Assembly: GCA_937871285.1 (NCBI GenBank)
Contig: CALMQS010000039.1
Location: 124,001-188,000, forward strand
Length of the DNA: 64,000 nucleotides
Direction of reading: 5' to 3'
Origin: an uncultured Sphingobacteriales bacterium
Lineage (GTDB): Bacteria; Bacteroidota; Bacteroidia; Chitinophagales; Chitinophagaceae
Each line of letters starts with the position of its first letter. The stretch's first letter is position 1. The notes under the pieces are model-generated. The model saw nothing but the letters and a program-made list of their open reading frames with translations, searched no databases and was not told the DNA's origin. A program made the position numbers and the translations under genes. Positions 45,353 to 54,264 of the stretch are shown here, piece after piece.

Positions 45353-45976
45353 TCATTCTTCCATTTCCAGTAACAGGTTTTTTAGCTTTTGAATATGCCT
45401 GCCGTATAAACGACCTGCGTACCACCGGTTAAAAAAATAAAAGATAATGGTAAAAATAACGGTAATCAGCAGATATAGCAAAGCAAATGCCGAAGGTTCT
45501 TTTCCGGCGTATGCCGAAGCAAAAATAATGATGTGCTTATAATGTAAAAGCAAATAAAAGAGAAGCATAACAACCGGGGCCATTGCGGTGCCGGCAATAA
45601 GGTAAAGCCGCACATATTTTTCCAGTGTTGCCAGTTGTAAGCTGAGGTTGTATTTTACCTGGCATGCAGGACATTGCATGGCTTTGAGCAATTTATTCTT
45701 CTTATAAAAATAGCTTATAAAAAGAATAGCCAGCAGTATATAAGCCCAGCTTACTTCCTGTAGCCGGCCGCCAAATGACACAAAATAAAACACAGCTATA
45801 GCGGTAACACATACAAGCACAATAAGCAATTCATAAAAAAGATTGCGTCTTATTTTTGAAACAAGGCTTTGAGACGGGGTGCCGGGTAAAAGCAGCAACT
45901 GTTGCTTTTCCTCAACAGGCATAGCATCAACTTCACCTGCTTTTTTCCACGCCTCTTTTAAATATTCTAATTCCAT
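45353..45976 (-). CDS. Four-helix membrane protein next to an ECF sigma factor (possible anti-sigma factor)
   Basis: The 207-residue product has a soluble N-terminus (MELEYLKEAWKKAGEVDAMP...), then helices at about 45-65, 75-92, 122-147 and 160-182, with a CPAC pair in the loop after the second helix (MQCPACQVKYNLS). It starts 35 bp after the ECF sigma gene on the same strand. Position and topology fit a membrane regulator of that sigma factor, but the sequence lacks a recognisable zinc anti-sigma motif (HxxxCxxC), so this is inference from context only. Confidence 0.7.
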   Translation of the reverse strand: MELEYLKEAWKKAGEVDAMPVEEKQQLLLLPGTPSQSLVSKIRRNLFYELLIVLVCVTAIAVFYFVSFGGRLQEVSWAYILLAILFISYFYKKNKLLKAMQCPACQVKYNLSLQLATLEKYVRLYLIAGTAMAPVVMLLFYLLLHYKHIIIFASAYAGKEPSAFALLYLLITVIFTIIFYFFNRWYAGRLYGRHIQKLKNLLLEMEE

Positions 45977-46010
45977 TATTCCTATTATTTGAACACTATA
46001 GTAAAGAAAG

Positions 46011-46514
46011 CTATTGCATCTGCCCGGTATGCCTGCGCAGCTTTTCTTTAATTCGGTTTATTTTAACCCGCAGGTTTGCCTGGCCAATGCCCAGTACTTC
46101 TTCCATTTCCTGGTAATTGTTTTCTTCGAGGTATAGCATTAATATGGCTTTTTCAATATCGGACAAATGGGTCACAGCTTCTTGCAAGAGTGCCAGCCGT
46201 TCTTTCTGTTCCAGTATGTTGTGTTCCTGCAGTTCCATAGATTCCGCCGGTAATTCACTCGTTGTGATGATTCTTCGCTGTTGTTTGCGAAAATCGGAGA
46301 TGGCGGTATTTAGTGCGATCCGGTACATCCACGTGCTGATCTTTGACTCATTCCTGAATTTGGGGAAAGCCTTCCAGAGCTGTACTATAATTTCCTGGAA
46401 AAGATCCTGCCTGTCCTGGGCCGAATGACAATACAGGTGGCATACTTTGTGTATGATGCCTGCATTTTCCTGTATTAATTCCAGGAACCGTTCCTGTATT
46501 TGATCTGTAGCCAA
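46011..46514 (-). CDS. ECF-type RNA polymerase sigma factor
   Basis: The 167-residue product has region 2 (CHLYCHSAQDRQDLFQEIIVQLWKAFPKFRNESKISTWMYRIALN, read in pieces, about 26-70) and region 4 (LSDIEKAILMLYLEENNYQEMEEVLGIGQANLRVKINRIKEKL, about 117-160), with no region 3. No ATG exists near the start; TTG 46514 (MATDQIQERF) is used, preceded by a TATATTTG box at 46538-46531. It heads a three-gene set with a membrane protein and a TraB-like protein, so it likely controls an envelope response. Confidence 0.92.
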   Translation of the reverse strand: MATDQIQERFLELIQENAGIIHKVCHLYCHSAQDRQDLFQEIIVQLWKAFPKFRNESKISTWMYRIALNTAISDFRKQQRRIITTSELPAESMELQEHNILEQKERLALLQEAVTHLSDIEKAILMLYLEENNYQEMEEVLGIGQANLRVKINRIKEKLRRHTGQMQ

Positions 46515-46652
46515 GCTGTTATTATACCTGCAAATATATTAGTCGGAACAACAGGAAAATTGTTACAGCGGCAGAAAGCCGGCCTATTATAAAATACCGC
46601 AGCCTGTAAGCAAAACAGCATAACGATTCCATACAGTATCTTTACAGAGCAA

Positions 46653-47018
46653 ATGAAAGCTATACTATACTTTGGAGTAACTGTTTCTTTAATGCTGTGC
46701 TTGTGCTGTAATCATAGCCTGGCGCAAATACAATACAACGGTAATATATCAGCATATGCAGTTCCGGCTCAGCATAAGACTTATACATTAAATTATAGCT
46801 GGTTTCAGCAACAGCAGGCGGCATATGCCGATAGTACACAAATGATGCGCAGTATGCTGCGGTTAAAAAAAATTGATGCTGCACCGCCTGCGGCTTATTA
46901 CAGTTCCTGCCTGGGCTTTTTTTGTAAAAAAGAATGGCAGCTTGAAAAGGCTGTAAAAATTCCGGTCCGGTTAAGATTGGGGTCACTTGATTATTGTGAT
47001 CAACTGGAAGGGAAATAA
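46653..47018 (+). CDS. Small secreted hypothetical protein
   Basis: The 121-residue product has a signal peptide (AILYFGVTVSLMLCLCCNHSLAQ) and a short mature part rich in Gln, Tyr and Ala (YSWFQQQQAAYADST) with paired cysteines near the end (YYSSCLGFFCKKEWQLEKA). No family recognised. It is divergent from the ECF sigma gene with a 138-bp spacer that includes a TATCTTTA near-consensus box (46637-46644). Confidence 0.65.
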   Translation: MKAILYFGVTVSLMLCLCCNHSLAQIQYNGNISAYAVPAQHKTYTLNYSWFQQQQAAYADSTQMMRSMLRLKKIDAAPPAAYYSSCLGFFCKKEWQLEKAVKIPVRLRLGSLDYCDQLEGK

Positions 47019-47104
47019 CGGGTGCATGTACACGAAGTGAATGAACGACCCTGAATTAACGTACACGTACGGGTTCGTTTGTAATATGACGAACAACAAA
47101 GAGG

Positions 47105-47353
47105 TCAGTTCTTATTGCAAAGAAAAATGAAGGGTTTTAATTCACTCTGGTACATCATCTCTGCCAAAAACTTCTCATCCTGCAATATCCTGTACTTATT
47201 CATATCAATAACTTCATTTGCCCCGCAAAAAGTATCTGCAGACTCTATATGAAAAAGTATCTCATTTAATTGCTCTACTTCCTGTTCTATGGCCTGGTTG
47301 GTCATAGCTTCATCTTTCAGTAATACAAGTAAATCACGATTGGATGTTTTCAT
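47105..47353 (-). CDS. Small hypothetical protein, 82 aa
   Basis: The product is hydrophilic and acidic (RDLLVLLKDEAMTNQAIEQE, VEQLNEILFHIESADTFCG), probably helical, without a signal peptide. It starts with ATG at 47353. A short lipoprotein gene ends 39 bp upstream on the same strand, so the two may be co-transcribed. No family recognised; coding status is moderately supported by amino-acid composition only. Confidence 0.45.
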   Translation of the reverse strand: MKTSNRDLLVLLKDEAMTNQAIEQEVEQLNEILFHIESADTFCGANEVIDMNKYRILQDEKFLAEMMYQSELKPFIFLCNKN

Positions 47354-47392
47354 ACTTATAGGATTTCAATTATGGATAGTGTATTCGCGCTG

Positions 47393-47527
47393 TTAATAAC
47401 CTACCATTCCCTTCTTACTGGGACAACCACAACCCTTTTGCCCGCCTTTAAAAACACCACACCCGGCCGTCATAACTGCTATCAGCAGAAACAACACTAA
47501 AAAAATCTTATAGCTTCTTTTCCTCAT
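47393..47527 (-). CDS. 44-residue lipoprotein
   Basis: It reads MRKRSYKIFLVLFLLIAVMT then AGCGVFKGGQKGCGCPSKKG and ends MVGY with TAA. The basic start, hydrophobic core and TAGC lipobox make a complete lipoprotein signal, leaving a mature peptide of only 22 residues with a CGC pair and several lysines. Tiny lipoproteins with a GCPxxxK tail are, from memory, frequent unnamed genes in Bacteroidota. It was found by reading the minus strand directly. Confidence 0.68.
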   Translation of the reverse strand: MRKRSYKIFLVLFLLIAVMTAGCGVFKGGQKGCGCPSKKGMVGY

Positions 47528-47643
47528 TATTTTCTGAATTGCTGCGTGGTGTAAATTTAAACTAAATTATCTTTAAATTATTGTTATAGCCATAACGCTT
47601 TTAAAAGGATTAACAATAATACCTGTTTAATTTGAATTCCGGC

Positions 47644-48738
47644 ATGCATCCCCCAAAAATATTAGTGGCGCCATTGAACTGGGGCCTGGGGCATGCTACC
47701 CGCTGTATTCCTGTTATAAATGAATTGATTAGCCGGAACTGCATAGTATGGATCGCCGCGGGCGGAAACAGTTTGCAACTGCTTCGTAAGGAGTTCCCCT
47801 TACTGCCTTTTTTGCGTTTAGACGGGTATAATATTATTTACCATAACACAAAATCCGGTTTCAGATGGACGATGGTCAAACAAATTCCTGCAATAATAGC
47901 TTCTGTAAAGCGGGAACACCGCTGGCTGAAAAAAGCAATGGATGAGTATCATTTTGATGTTATCATAAGCGATAACCGGTACGGACTTTATTCCGGGAAA
48001 GCATTTTCTGTTTTCATCACCCACCAGTTGGGTATTAAAACAGGAATGGGAAAACTGGCGGATAAGCTCATACAGAAAATCAATTACAGGCAGATCAGGA
48101 AATTCGATGAATGCTGGGTGCCTGATTTTAAAGGAACGGAGAACCTTGCCGGAGACTTGTCGCATCCGGCGGTATTGCCTCCGCATACAAGCTATACAGG
48201 CGCCTTGTCGCGGTTTGAAAAAAAGGAGGAAAACAAAGTATATGATCTGCTGATCATACTGTCGGGCCCCGAGCCACGGCGTACGATATGGGAACAGGTG
48301 CTGCTGAATGAACTCAAAACATACAAGGGAAAAGCATTGGTAGTACGCGGACTCCCGGATTGTAATGACGTTATGGAAGTGGATGGAAGTACAGCAATAG
48401 TGAATTTTTTTTCATCGGGTGAGCTGGGTGCTGCCATACAACAATCGGAATGGGTGATCTGCCGCAGTGGCTATACTTCCGTTATGGACCTGGTGCAACT
48501 GGAACATAAAGCCATATTGATTCCTACCCCGGGTCAGCCCGAACAGGAGTATCTTGCACAATGGCTTCACCAGAATAAAATTTTTTATACTTGTGCAGAA
48601 AACGCATTCTCCCTGCAGCAAAGCCTCCGGGAAGCCGAAAACTTTCCTTTTAATTTTTCTGTGTTCAGGCCTTTTCTTTCGGGGTATAAAAAGCAGATCG
48701 GGAATTTAATACAGCAGCTTGCGATGCCCCGGCATTAA
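47644..48738 (+). CDS. Glycosyltransferase-like protein (MurG / GT28-related)
   Basis: The 364-residue product shows the two-lobed GT-B pattern. The N-terminal ILVAPLNWGLGHATRCIPVI resembles the glycine-rich acceptor loop of MurG-like enzymes; the C-terminal half has LLIILSGPEPRR, VNFFSSGELGAAIQQSEWVICRSGYTSVMDLV and TPGQPEQEYLAQWLHQ, matching the UDP-sugar-binding region. The donor and acceptor are unknown. ATG 47644 is preferred to the in-frame TTG at 47632. It is transcribed alone. Confidence 0.87.
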   Translation: MHPPKILVAPLNWGLGHATRCIPVINELISRNCIVWIAAGGNSLQLLRKEFPLLPFLRLDGYNIIYHNTKSGFRWTMVKQIPAIIASVKREHRWLKKAMDEYHFDVIISDNRYGLYSGKAFSVFITHQLGIKTGMGKLADKLIQKINYRQIRKFDECWVPDFKGTENLAGDLSHPAVLPPHTSYTGALSRFEKKEENKVYDLLIILSGPEPRRTIWEQVLLNELKTYKGKALVVRGLPDCNDVMEVDGSTAIVNFFSSGELGAAIQQSEWVICRSGYTSVMDLVQLEHKAILIPTPGQPEQEYLAQWLHQNKIFYTCAENAFSLQQSLREAENFPFNFSVFRPFLSGYKKQIGNLIQQLAMPRH

Positions 48739-48793
48739 CTGCCGTTTAAAATCGGCGACCACCTGCCGCTTTTATGCCGTGTGGTGGCAATAC

Positions 48794-49120
48794 CTAATGC
48801 GAAACAGCTTTTAGCCCTATAATAGAACCTATAAGTGTAGTAATGAAAAAAATACGCCAAAAATCGGCGGGGTCTTTAAATACAAGAATGCCCATCAAAG
48901 CGGTGCCTACAGCTCCAATGCCCGTCCATACCGCATAAGCGGTACCGATAGGTAAGGTTTGCGTAGCTTTTACCAGTAAATACATGCTGATAGACAGGCA
49001 TACAAAAAAACCGGCGTACCACATATTAGCTGCACTGCCGGTTGATTCCTTTGCCTTGCCCAGGCATGAGGCAAAGCCAATTTCAAACAATCCCGCGATA
49101 ATTAACAGTACCCAGTTCAT
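48794..49120 (-). CDS. SMR-family transporter (SugE/Gdx type)
   Basis: The 108-residue protein has four helices. The membrane glutamate needed for coupled export is at position 13 (AGLFEIGFA). The LPIGTAYAVWTGIGAVGTALMGI block (about 60-82) matches the SugE/Gdx branch, whose studied members export guanidinium or quaternary ammonium compounds, rather than the EmrE branch. No guanidine riboswitch could be recognised in the 261-bp upstream spacer by eye. Transcribed alone. Confidence 0.92.
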   Translation of the reverse strand: MNWVLLIIAGLFEIGFASCLGKAKESTGSAANMWYAGFFVCLSISMYLLVKATQTLPIGTAYAVWTGIGAVGTALMGILVFKDPADFWRIFFITTLIGSIIGLKAVSH

Positions 49121-49381
49121 AATTTAATCTGAATTTTGGATGTTCGGAAATGGAGATCAATTTGTTATTCTTTATGTTTTTGGGTATTTAACACATAAAA
49201 ATATAGTACACAAAGAAAACCCATAGCGTACTGCCTGATACCTGTGTGAAATCTATATCCCTCTGTTTTTATGTGGTTCAATAACTTCCAAAACTCACGT
49301 TATTTTATCAAAAGTATGACATCCCCTTGTGCCGGCGATGGCATAACCGGGCAGTATCATTTGTTTGTGTATAAAGTGAGA

Positions 49382-50098
49382 TCATAAAAACTCCACGGCT
49401 CTTTTCAGGTCTTCGGGCGTATCAATACCAACGCCTTTGTAGTCTACAATGGTCATGCGCAACGGTATATCGTGTTCCAGAAAGCGCAGGCATTCTATTT
49501 TTTCGGCATCTTCCAGCGGTGTTACGGGCCATTTTGTAAATTTCAGCAATGCCTGCTTCGTAAAAGCGTATATGCCTATATGTTCATAGTGAACAACAGG
49601 TATAGATTCATTGCGTGGATAGGGAATAGGATTTCTGCTGAACAGCAGGGAATTCATATTAAGGCTGGTAACTACTTTTACTATATTGGGATTTTCAATC
49701 AGCTCTTTTTCTTTAAGCGGCCGCATCATGGAACCCACTTCCACCGTATCATCGTTAAATAATTCAATAAGCTGCTGCAAAGGCTTACGCTTAACAAATG
49801 GCGTATCGCCCTGCACATTCACAATAATATCAATATCCATTTGTGCAGCGGCTTCCGCAATCCGGTCGCTTCCGCATTCGTGCTCTTTAGTGCTCATCAG
49901 CGCGCTGCCGCCGTGCGCTGTTATTTCATCATAAATAATATCGCTGTCGGTTACTACCCAAACTTCGTCAAACAAGCCGGTGGCAACCGTGTTGTCATGC
50001 GTGTGCCTTATTACACTTTTATCGCCCAGCATTTTCATCAGCTTTCCCGGGAAACGGGAAGCGGCATAGCGGGCAGGAATCATGGCAACGATCTTCAT
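49382..50098 (-). CDS. kdsB: 3-deoxy-manno-octulosonate cytidylyltransferase (CMP-KDO synthetase)
   Basis: The 238-residue enzyme activates KDO with CTP for lipopolysaccharide inner-core synthesis. The N-terminal nucleotide loop MIPARYAASRFPGKLM, the VNVQGDTPFV metal-site motif and GIYAFTKQAL match the family. The substrate-binding arginine and acidic residues are in the expected order. A TATCTTTG promoter-like box (50120-50113) precedes it. The hydroxylase-family gene upstream ends 31 bp before its ATG on the same strand. Confidence 0.96.
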   Translation of the reverse strand: MKIVAMIPARYAASRFPGKLMKMLGDKSVIRHTHDNTVATGLFDEVWVVTDSDIIYDEITAHGGSALMSTKEHECGSDRIAEAAAQMDIDIIVNVQGDTPFVKRKPLQQLIELFNDDTVEVGSMMRPLKEKELIENPNIVKVVTSLNMNSLLFSRNPIPYPRNESIPVVHYEHIGIYAFTKQALLKFTKWPVTPLEDAEKIECLRFLEHDIPLRMTIVDYKGVGIDTPEDLKRAVEFL

Positions 50099-50112
50099 AG
50101 TAATATTTTTTT

Positions 50113-50120
50113 CAAAGATA
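50113..50120 (-). promoter_or_regulatory. TAnnTTTG box (TATCTTTG) before kdsB
   Basis: An exact match to the Bacteroidota -7 consensus on the minus strand, 14 bp before the kdsB ATG. No -33 partner was seen at the usual spacing. Confidence 0.4.
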
Positions 50121-50129
50121 GGACGATCA

Positions 50130-50948
50130 TTAATAATCCGTCTTTATCGTTTTGTCAAAAGGAATCCTGAACTGGTAGCCGAGATCTTCGTCATCCCTGC
50201 CCTCCAGCACATCCAGCCCATATGTAAGATTCCGCGGATCCTCGTAGGCAAATGTGCCAAACATCCTGTCCCATAAAGAAAAGATATTCGCAAAATTAGT
50301 GTCGGTAAAAGGCCGCTCAAAATGATGATGGACCTTATGCATATTGGGTGAAATGAATACCCAACTCAATGGTTTATCGAGCCATAGCGGCACCCGTATA
50401 TTAGCGTGGGTAAAATGGGTGAAGAAACCTGATACGCTGCGGTACAGGAAATAATAGGCAACAGGAACGCCCAGCACCAGTACGCCAACAACTGTAAAAG
50501 CTTCGCGAAACAGCCACTCACCGGGGTGATGGCGGGTGCCGGTGGTTACATCAACCTTGGTGTCGCTGTGGTGAACCATGTGAAACTTCCACATCCATTT
50601 TATTTTATGCATGAGGTAGTGCGGGGCGTACTGTCCGAAAAAGTCGAGGAAGAAAAGCGTGGCAATTATTTTTATCCATACCGGCAGGTCAAATACATAC
50701 AGCAAACCAAACTGGTGCGCTGTTACCCAACTGCATACTTTAATGGTAGTGTACCCAAAAATAATATTAAGCACCAGCGTACAGGCTAAAAAAACAAGGT
50801 TAACGCCGGCATGCCGGTATCTTTTAAATGAAAAACGGAACAAGGGATAATAACCTTCGATCAGCCAGAAGACAATCATTCCCCCCATCAATATCAGCAC
50901 CCGGTGAGCGCTGGGTATATGCTCCCAGTATTGAAGAAAATCATTCAT
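50130..50948 (-). CDS. Fatty acid hydroxylase / sterol desaturase superfamily protein
   Basis: The 272-residue integral membrane di-iron protein shows the three histidine clusters: HYLMH, HMVHH (with a following DTKVD) and HKVHHH, plus an earlier HANIRVP histidine. Members hydroxylate or desaturate lipid chains; which lipid cannot be told, though ornithine or sphingolipid modification is known for relatives in Bacteroidota. ATG 50948 (MNDFLQYWEH) is preferred to the longer frame at 50975. It lies just upstream of kdsB on the same strand. Confidence 0.9.
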   Translation of the reverse strand: MNDFLQYWEHIPSAHRVLILMGGMIVFWLIEGYYPLFRFSFKRYRHAGVNLVFLACTLVLNIIFGYTTIKVCSWVTAHQFGLLYVFDLPVWIKIIATLFFLDFFGQYAPHYLMHKIKWMWKFHMVHHSDTKVDVTTGTRHHPGEWLFREAFTVVGVLVLGVPVAYYFLYRSVSGFFTHFTHANIRVPLWLDKPLSWVFISPNMHKVHHHFERPFTDTNFANIFSLWDRMFGTFAYEDPRNLTYGLDVLEGRDDEDLGYQFRIPFDKTIKTDY

Positions 50949-51019
50949 ACAGATTGGCGTCAATATAATTATCAAAACTCCTTACCGTAATGAAGGGCAT
51001 ACACCATACAATTAATATG

Positions 51020-52135
51020 CTACTGGTTCAGCATCAGGGGCATGGCCAGCATCAGCAGTTCCTCGTTCTCTTCTTTATCTACCGGCGTTATAATCCCGGC
51101 TTTTGAAGGTGTGGATAACTGCATTACTACTTCAGTGCTATCGGTAGCATTAAGCAGCTCAATTAAGAATTTAGCATTAAAAGCAATCTGCATATCCTCC
51201 CCTTCATAACGGCAGTTCATCCTTTCATTACCTTCAAAGCTGAAGTCAATATCCTGTGCTGCTAACTGCAATTCGGCTCCGGTAATACTAAGCGCAACCT
51301 GGTTGGTGCTTTTGTTACTGAATACGTTCACCCTGCGGAGAGCGTTTTGAAAATCGGCGCGGCTTACTGTCATTTTATACGGATTTTCTGCGGGGATCAC
51401 CACTTTATAATCCGGGAAGCGGGCATCAATGAGACGGCAAACCAGCTCAGTGGTGCCGTGATCAATAAAAAGATGATTGCTGTTATAAGATACTTTTAGC
51501 TCATCCTCATTATCCGGAAGCGCACTTTTTAAAAGATTCAATGGTTTTTTAGGAACGATAAGACTATCTTTCTGGGGGCAGTTCACATCCGTTTTGCGGT
51601 AGCGTACCAGCCGGTGGGCGTCTGTGGCAACAAACGTAATTCCTTTTGGATCCAATTCAAAAAACACGCCTGTCATTGCCGGGCGAAGATCGTCATTGCT
51701 TACGGCGAAAAGCGTTTTATTAATTCCGGTTACCAGGGTAGAAGCGCTCATGGTAAACATATTGGTATCTTTGGCTGCCGGTTCCTTGGGAAAATTATCA
51801 GGGTTTTCGCCCATTACCTTATACTTGCCATTGTCGCTGGTAATTTCCACTCCAAAGTTCTTGTCAATGGTAAAAGTAAGCGGTTGGTCTGGAAGGTTTT
51901 TCAGTGAATCTATGAGGATCTTTGCGGGTATGCATATGCGCCCGTTGTCGCGGGCTTCAATTTCAAGATGGATTTTCATTACTGTTTCCAGATCGGTAGC
52001 CACTACAGTGAGCCTGTTCTTGTCTATTTCAAATAAAAAATCTTCCAGTATAGGTAAAACCGTGTTGGCGCTGATAACGCCGCTGATCTGCTGTAACTGC
52101 TTTAACAATGCGGATGAGGAAACAATAAACTTCAT
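51020..52135 (-). CDS. dnaN: DNA polymerase III beta subunit (sliding clamp)
   Basis: The 371-residue protein forms the ring clamp of the replicative polymerase. Its three repeated clamp domains show the usual features: N-terminal MKFIVSSSALLKQLQQISGVI, the middle FVATDAHRLVRYR, and the C-terminal end MLAMPLMLNQ, which matches the conserved LPMRL-type tail of the clamp. It is not linked to dnaA here. A TATATTTG box is at 52167-52160, 25 bp before the ATG. Confidence 0.97.
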   Translation of the reverse strand: MKFIVSSSALLKQLQQISGVISANTVLPILEDFLFEIDKNRLTVVATDLETVMKIHLEIEARDNGRICIPAKILIDSLKNLPDQPLTFTIDKNFGVEITSDNGKYKVMGENPDNFPKEPAAKDTNMFTMSASTLVTGINKTLFAVSNDDLRPAMTGVFFELDPKGITFVATDAHRLVRYRKTDVNCPQKDSLIVPKKPLNLLKSALPDNEDELKVSYNSNHLFIDHGTTELVCRLIDARFPDYKVVIPAENPYKMTVSRADFQNALRRVNVFSNKSTNQVALSITGAELQLAAQDIDFSFEGNERMNCRYEGEDMQIAFNAKFLIELLNATDSTEVVMQLSTPSKAGIITPVDKEENEELLMLAMPLMLNQ

Positions 52136-52159
52136 AAATCGGTTAAATTAGGATTATGG

Positions 52160-52167
52160 CAAATATA
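52160..52167 (-). promoter_or_regulatory. TAnnTTTG box (TATATTTG) before dnaN
   Basis: An exact match to TAnnTTTG on the minus strand, 25 bp before the dnaN ATG; no clear -33 element. Confidence 0.4.
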
Positions 52168-52253
52168 GAATTAAGGCAATAAAACTACCCTTATTTTTTT
52201 AAACAATATCAACTACTAATCCACTAACTTCCCGCTTCGGCCGGCAGGCTGCT

Positions 52254-52739
52254 ATGTTTAGTTATATGATATTACGCGGTAAGGTTACCCAGGAACAGGC
52301 GCTCCTCAAAATAAAGCACTATTGCGCTTACCAGGAGCGAAGCCATAAGGAGGTTATGGGCAAGCTATACGACCTGGGTTTATTCAAAAAAGAAGCGGAA
52401 CTGCTGGTTGCGCAATTAATAGAAGAAGGATACCTGAATGAAGAACGTTTTGCCATACAGTTTGCAGGCGGCAGGTTCAGAATTAAGCAATGGGGCAAAA
52501 AGAAAATAGAGCAGGCGCTCAAAGAAAAGCAGGTAAGCAGCTATTGCATCAAAAAGGCCCTGGCACAAATTGATGAAGAACCTTACCGGCAAACACTGCA
52601 AAAATTAGCTACCGTTAAATGGACGCAATTGAAAGGGGAAAAGAATATTTTTATAAAAAAACGAAAATTGCAGGATTACCTGCTGCAAAAAGGTTACGAA
52701 TATGAGCTGGTGAAAGCGGAGGTGAGCGGTAAGGAGTGA
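52254..52739 (+). CDS. recX: Regulatory protein RecX
   Basis: The 161-residue, all-helical protein limits RecA filament growth. The repeated three-helix units are visible: LLKIKHYCAYQERSHKEVMGKL, then LVAQLIEEGYLNEERFAIQFAGGRFRIKQWGKKKIEQALKEK (read in pieces). The conserved Y-L-N-E/D-E-R-F-A motif is intact. recA is not in this window. It lies divergent from dnaN. Confidence 0.93.
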   Translation: MFSYMILRGKVTQEQALLKIKHYCAYQERSHKEVMGKLYDLGLFKKEAELLVAQLIEEGYLNEERFAIQFAGGRFRIKQWGKKKIEQALKEKQVSSYCIKKALAQIDEEPYRQTLQKLATVKWTQLKGEKNIFIKKRKLQDYLLQKGYEYELVKAEVSGKE

Positions 52740-52754
52740 GAGCCTTTGGGATGG

Positions 52755-52945
52755 ATGCAGGTTTCAGATTGCAGGTCTCAGGTTTGAGCGATCAGATCAT
52801 TAGCTATCGGTGACAGTAACGACAGGCTGATCTTCGGATTTGAAATTTATTTGGTTCTTGTCATTTGGTTCCTGGCGCTTTTACTTCGGATTTCGGATTT
52901 GAATCTTCGGATTTTTGCATATTACCGGTTCTTGTCTTTTGAATA
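52755..52945. repeat. Dispersed intergenic repeat, copy 4, with a GCAGGTTTCAGATTGCAGG element
   Basis: GCAGGTTTCAGATTGCAGGT (52755-52774) is followed by CTTCGGATTTGAAATTTATT, TTGGTTCTTGTCATTTGGTT and TTCGGATTTCGGATTTGAAT. The order of blocks is as at 44309-44447. Confidence 0.65.
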
Positions 52946-52946
52946 C

Positions 52947-52976
52947 TTGGTTCTTTTGCGTCAACAATTACCTTTG
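52947..52976 (+). promoter_or_regulatory. Promoter for serS: TTG, 19-bp spacer, TACCTTTG
   Basis: TTG at 52947-52949 and TACCTTTG at 52969-52976 match the Bacteroidota -33/-7 pattern with the favoured 19-bp spacing. The serS ATG is 17 bp after the box. The -33 element lies at the end of a dispersed repeat. Confidence 0.62.
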
Positions 52977-52992
52977 CCTGAAATTGCTGAAC

Positions 52993-54264
52993 ATGTTACA
53001 AATAAATATAATCAGGCAGGATGTGGCCCGTGTAAAAGAAAAGCTGGCGATTAAAAATTTTCCCGGTATTGAGCTGGTTGATAAGATTATTGTATTGGAT
53101 GATGACAGGAAGGCGCTTCAGCTTGAATTGGAAACGCTTCAGTCGAAAGTAAACAGCCATTCCAAAACTATAGGACAGCTTATTGCCAAAGGGCAGAAAG
53201 AAGAAGCGGAGAACGCAAAAAAATCAGTGGCTGATTATAAATTGCAGATCGGTGAGCTGAATGTAAAGCTGGCGGAAACGGAAAAGCTGTTGCTGCATGA
53301 ACTGGTAAAGCTCCCCAACCTGCCCTCTGATAAGGTGCCTGCCGGCAAAACACCGGAAGATAATGTATTAGTGCGGGAAGGCGGCTCGAAGCCTCATTTA
53401 CCGGAGCAGGCGCTTCCCCATTGGGATCTGATAAAAAAGTACGACATCATTGATTTTGAAACCGGGGCCAAAATTACCGGTAGTGGTTTCCCTTTGTATA
53501 AAGGGCAGGGTGCCAGGCTGCAGAGAGCCCTGGTACAATATTTTTTGGATTATAATACCGCCGCAGGCTATACCGAATATCTTCCGCCTTTTATGGTAAA
53601 TGAAGCCTCAGCGTATGGTACCGGCCAGTTGCCGGATAAGGAAGGGCAGATGTATTATATGCCTGCCGACAATTTTTACATGATCCCTACCTCAGAAGTG
53701 CCGCTTACCAATATTTACCGGGATGAAATTATAAAGGAAGAGAACCTGCCCGTGAAAATGACGGCCTATTCACCCTGCTTCAGAAGGGAAGCGGGGAGCT
53801 TTGGAAAAGATGTGCGCGGGCTAAACCGGGTGCACCAGTTTGAAAAAGTGGAGATTGTACAGCTTGCGCATCCCGGCAAAAGCTATGATGCGCTGGAAGA
53901 AATGGTAACACATGTAGAAAAGCTGCTGGGTAGCCTCGAACTTCCCTACCGCATTTTGAAACTATGTGGTGGCGACATGAGCTTTACTTCGGCCCTTACC
54001 TACGATTTTGAAGTATACAGCGCCGCCCAGGAACGCTGGTTAGAAGTGAGCTCTGTGAGTAATTTTGAAGCCTTCCAGGCTAACAGGGCAAAGATCCGGT
54101 TCAAAGATCAAAATGGCAAAAACCAGTTGCTGCATACTTTAAACGGCAGCGCGCTGGCCCTCCCCCGCATTGTGGCCTGCCTGCTTGAGAATAATCAACA
54201 GGAAAATTATATTGCACTGCCCGGTGTACTGCATAGCTATTTTGGCTCCGGAAAAATTGGGTAG
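52993..54264 (+). CDS. serS: Seryl-tRNA synthetase
   Basis: The 423-residue class II synthetase charges tRNA-Ser. The N-terminal arm (about 25-100) is a long coiled coil rich in Lys, Glu and Leu. The catalytic core has motif 2, CFRREAGSFGKDVRGLNRVHQF (about 253-274, read in pieces), and motif 3 near LNGSALALPRIVACLLEN. ATG 52993 (MLQINIIRQD) is the family start and follows the promoter; the longer frame from 52915 would translate the promoter. Confidence 0.97.
   Translation: MLQINIIRQDVARVKEKLAIKNFPGIELVDKIIVLDDDRKALQLELETLQSKVNSHSKTIGQLIAKGQKEEAENAKKSVADYKLQIGELNVKLAETEKLLLHELVKLPNLPSDKVPAGKTPEDNVLVREGGSKPHLPEQALPHWDLIKKYDIIDFETGAKITGSGFPLYKGQGARLQRALVQYFLDYNTAAGYTEYLPPFMVNEASAYGTGQLPDKEGQMYYMPADNFYMIPTSEVPLTNIYRDEIIKEENLPVKMTAYSPCFRREAGSFGKDVRGLNRVHQFEKVEIVQLAHPGKSYDALEEMVTHVEKLLGSLELPYRILKLCGGDMSFTSALTYDFEVYSAAQERWLEVSSVSNFEAFQANRAKIRFKDQNGKNQLLHTLNGSALALPRIVACLLENNQQENYIALPGVLHSYFGSGKIG

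Noticed and set aside
48794..49381. Guanidine riboswitch upstream of the SMR transporter
   Set aside because: The upstream spacer was read on the minus strand and no recognisable guanidine-type motif or strong hairpin was seen; a covariance-model search would be decisive.
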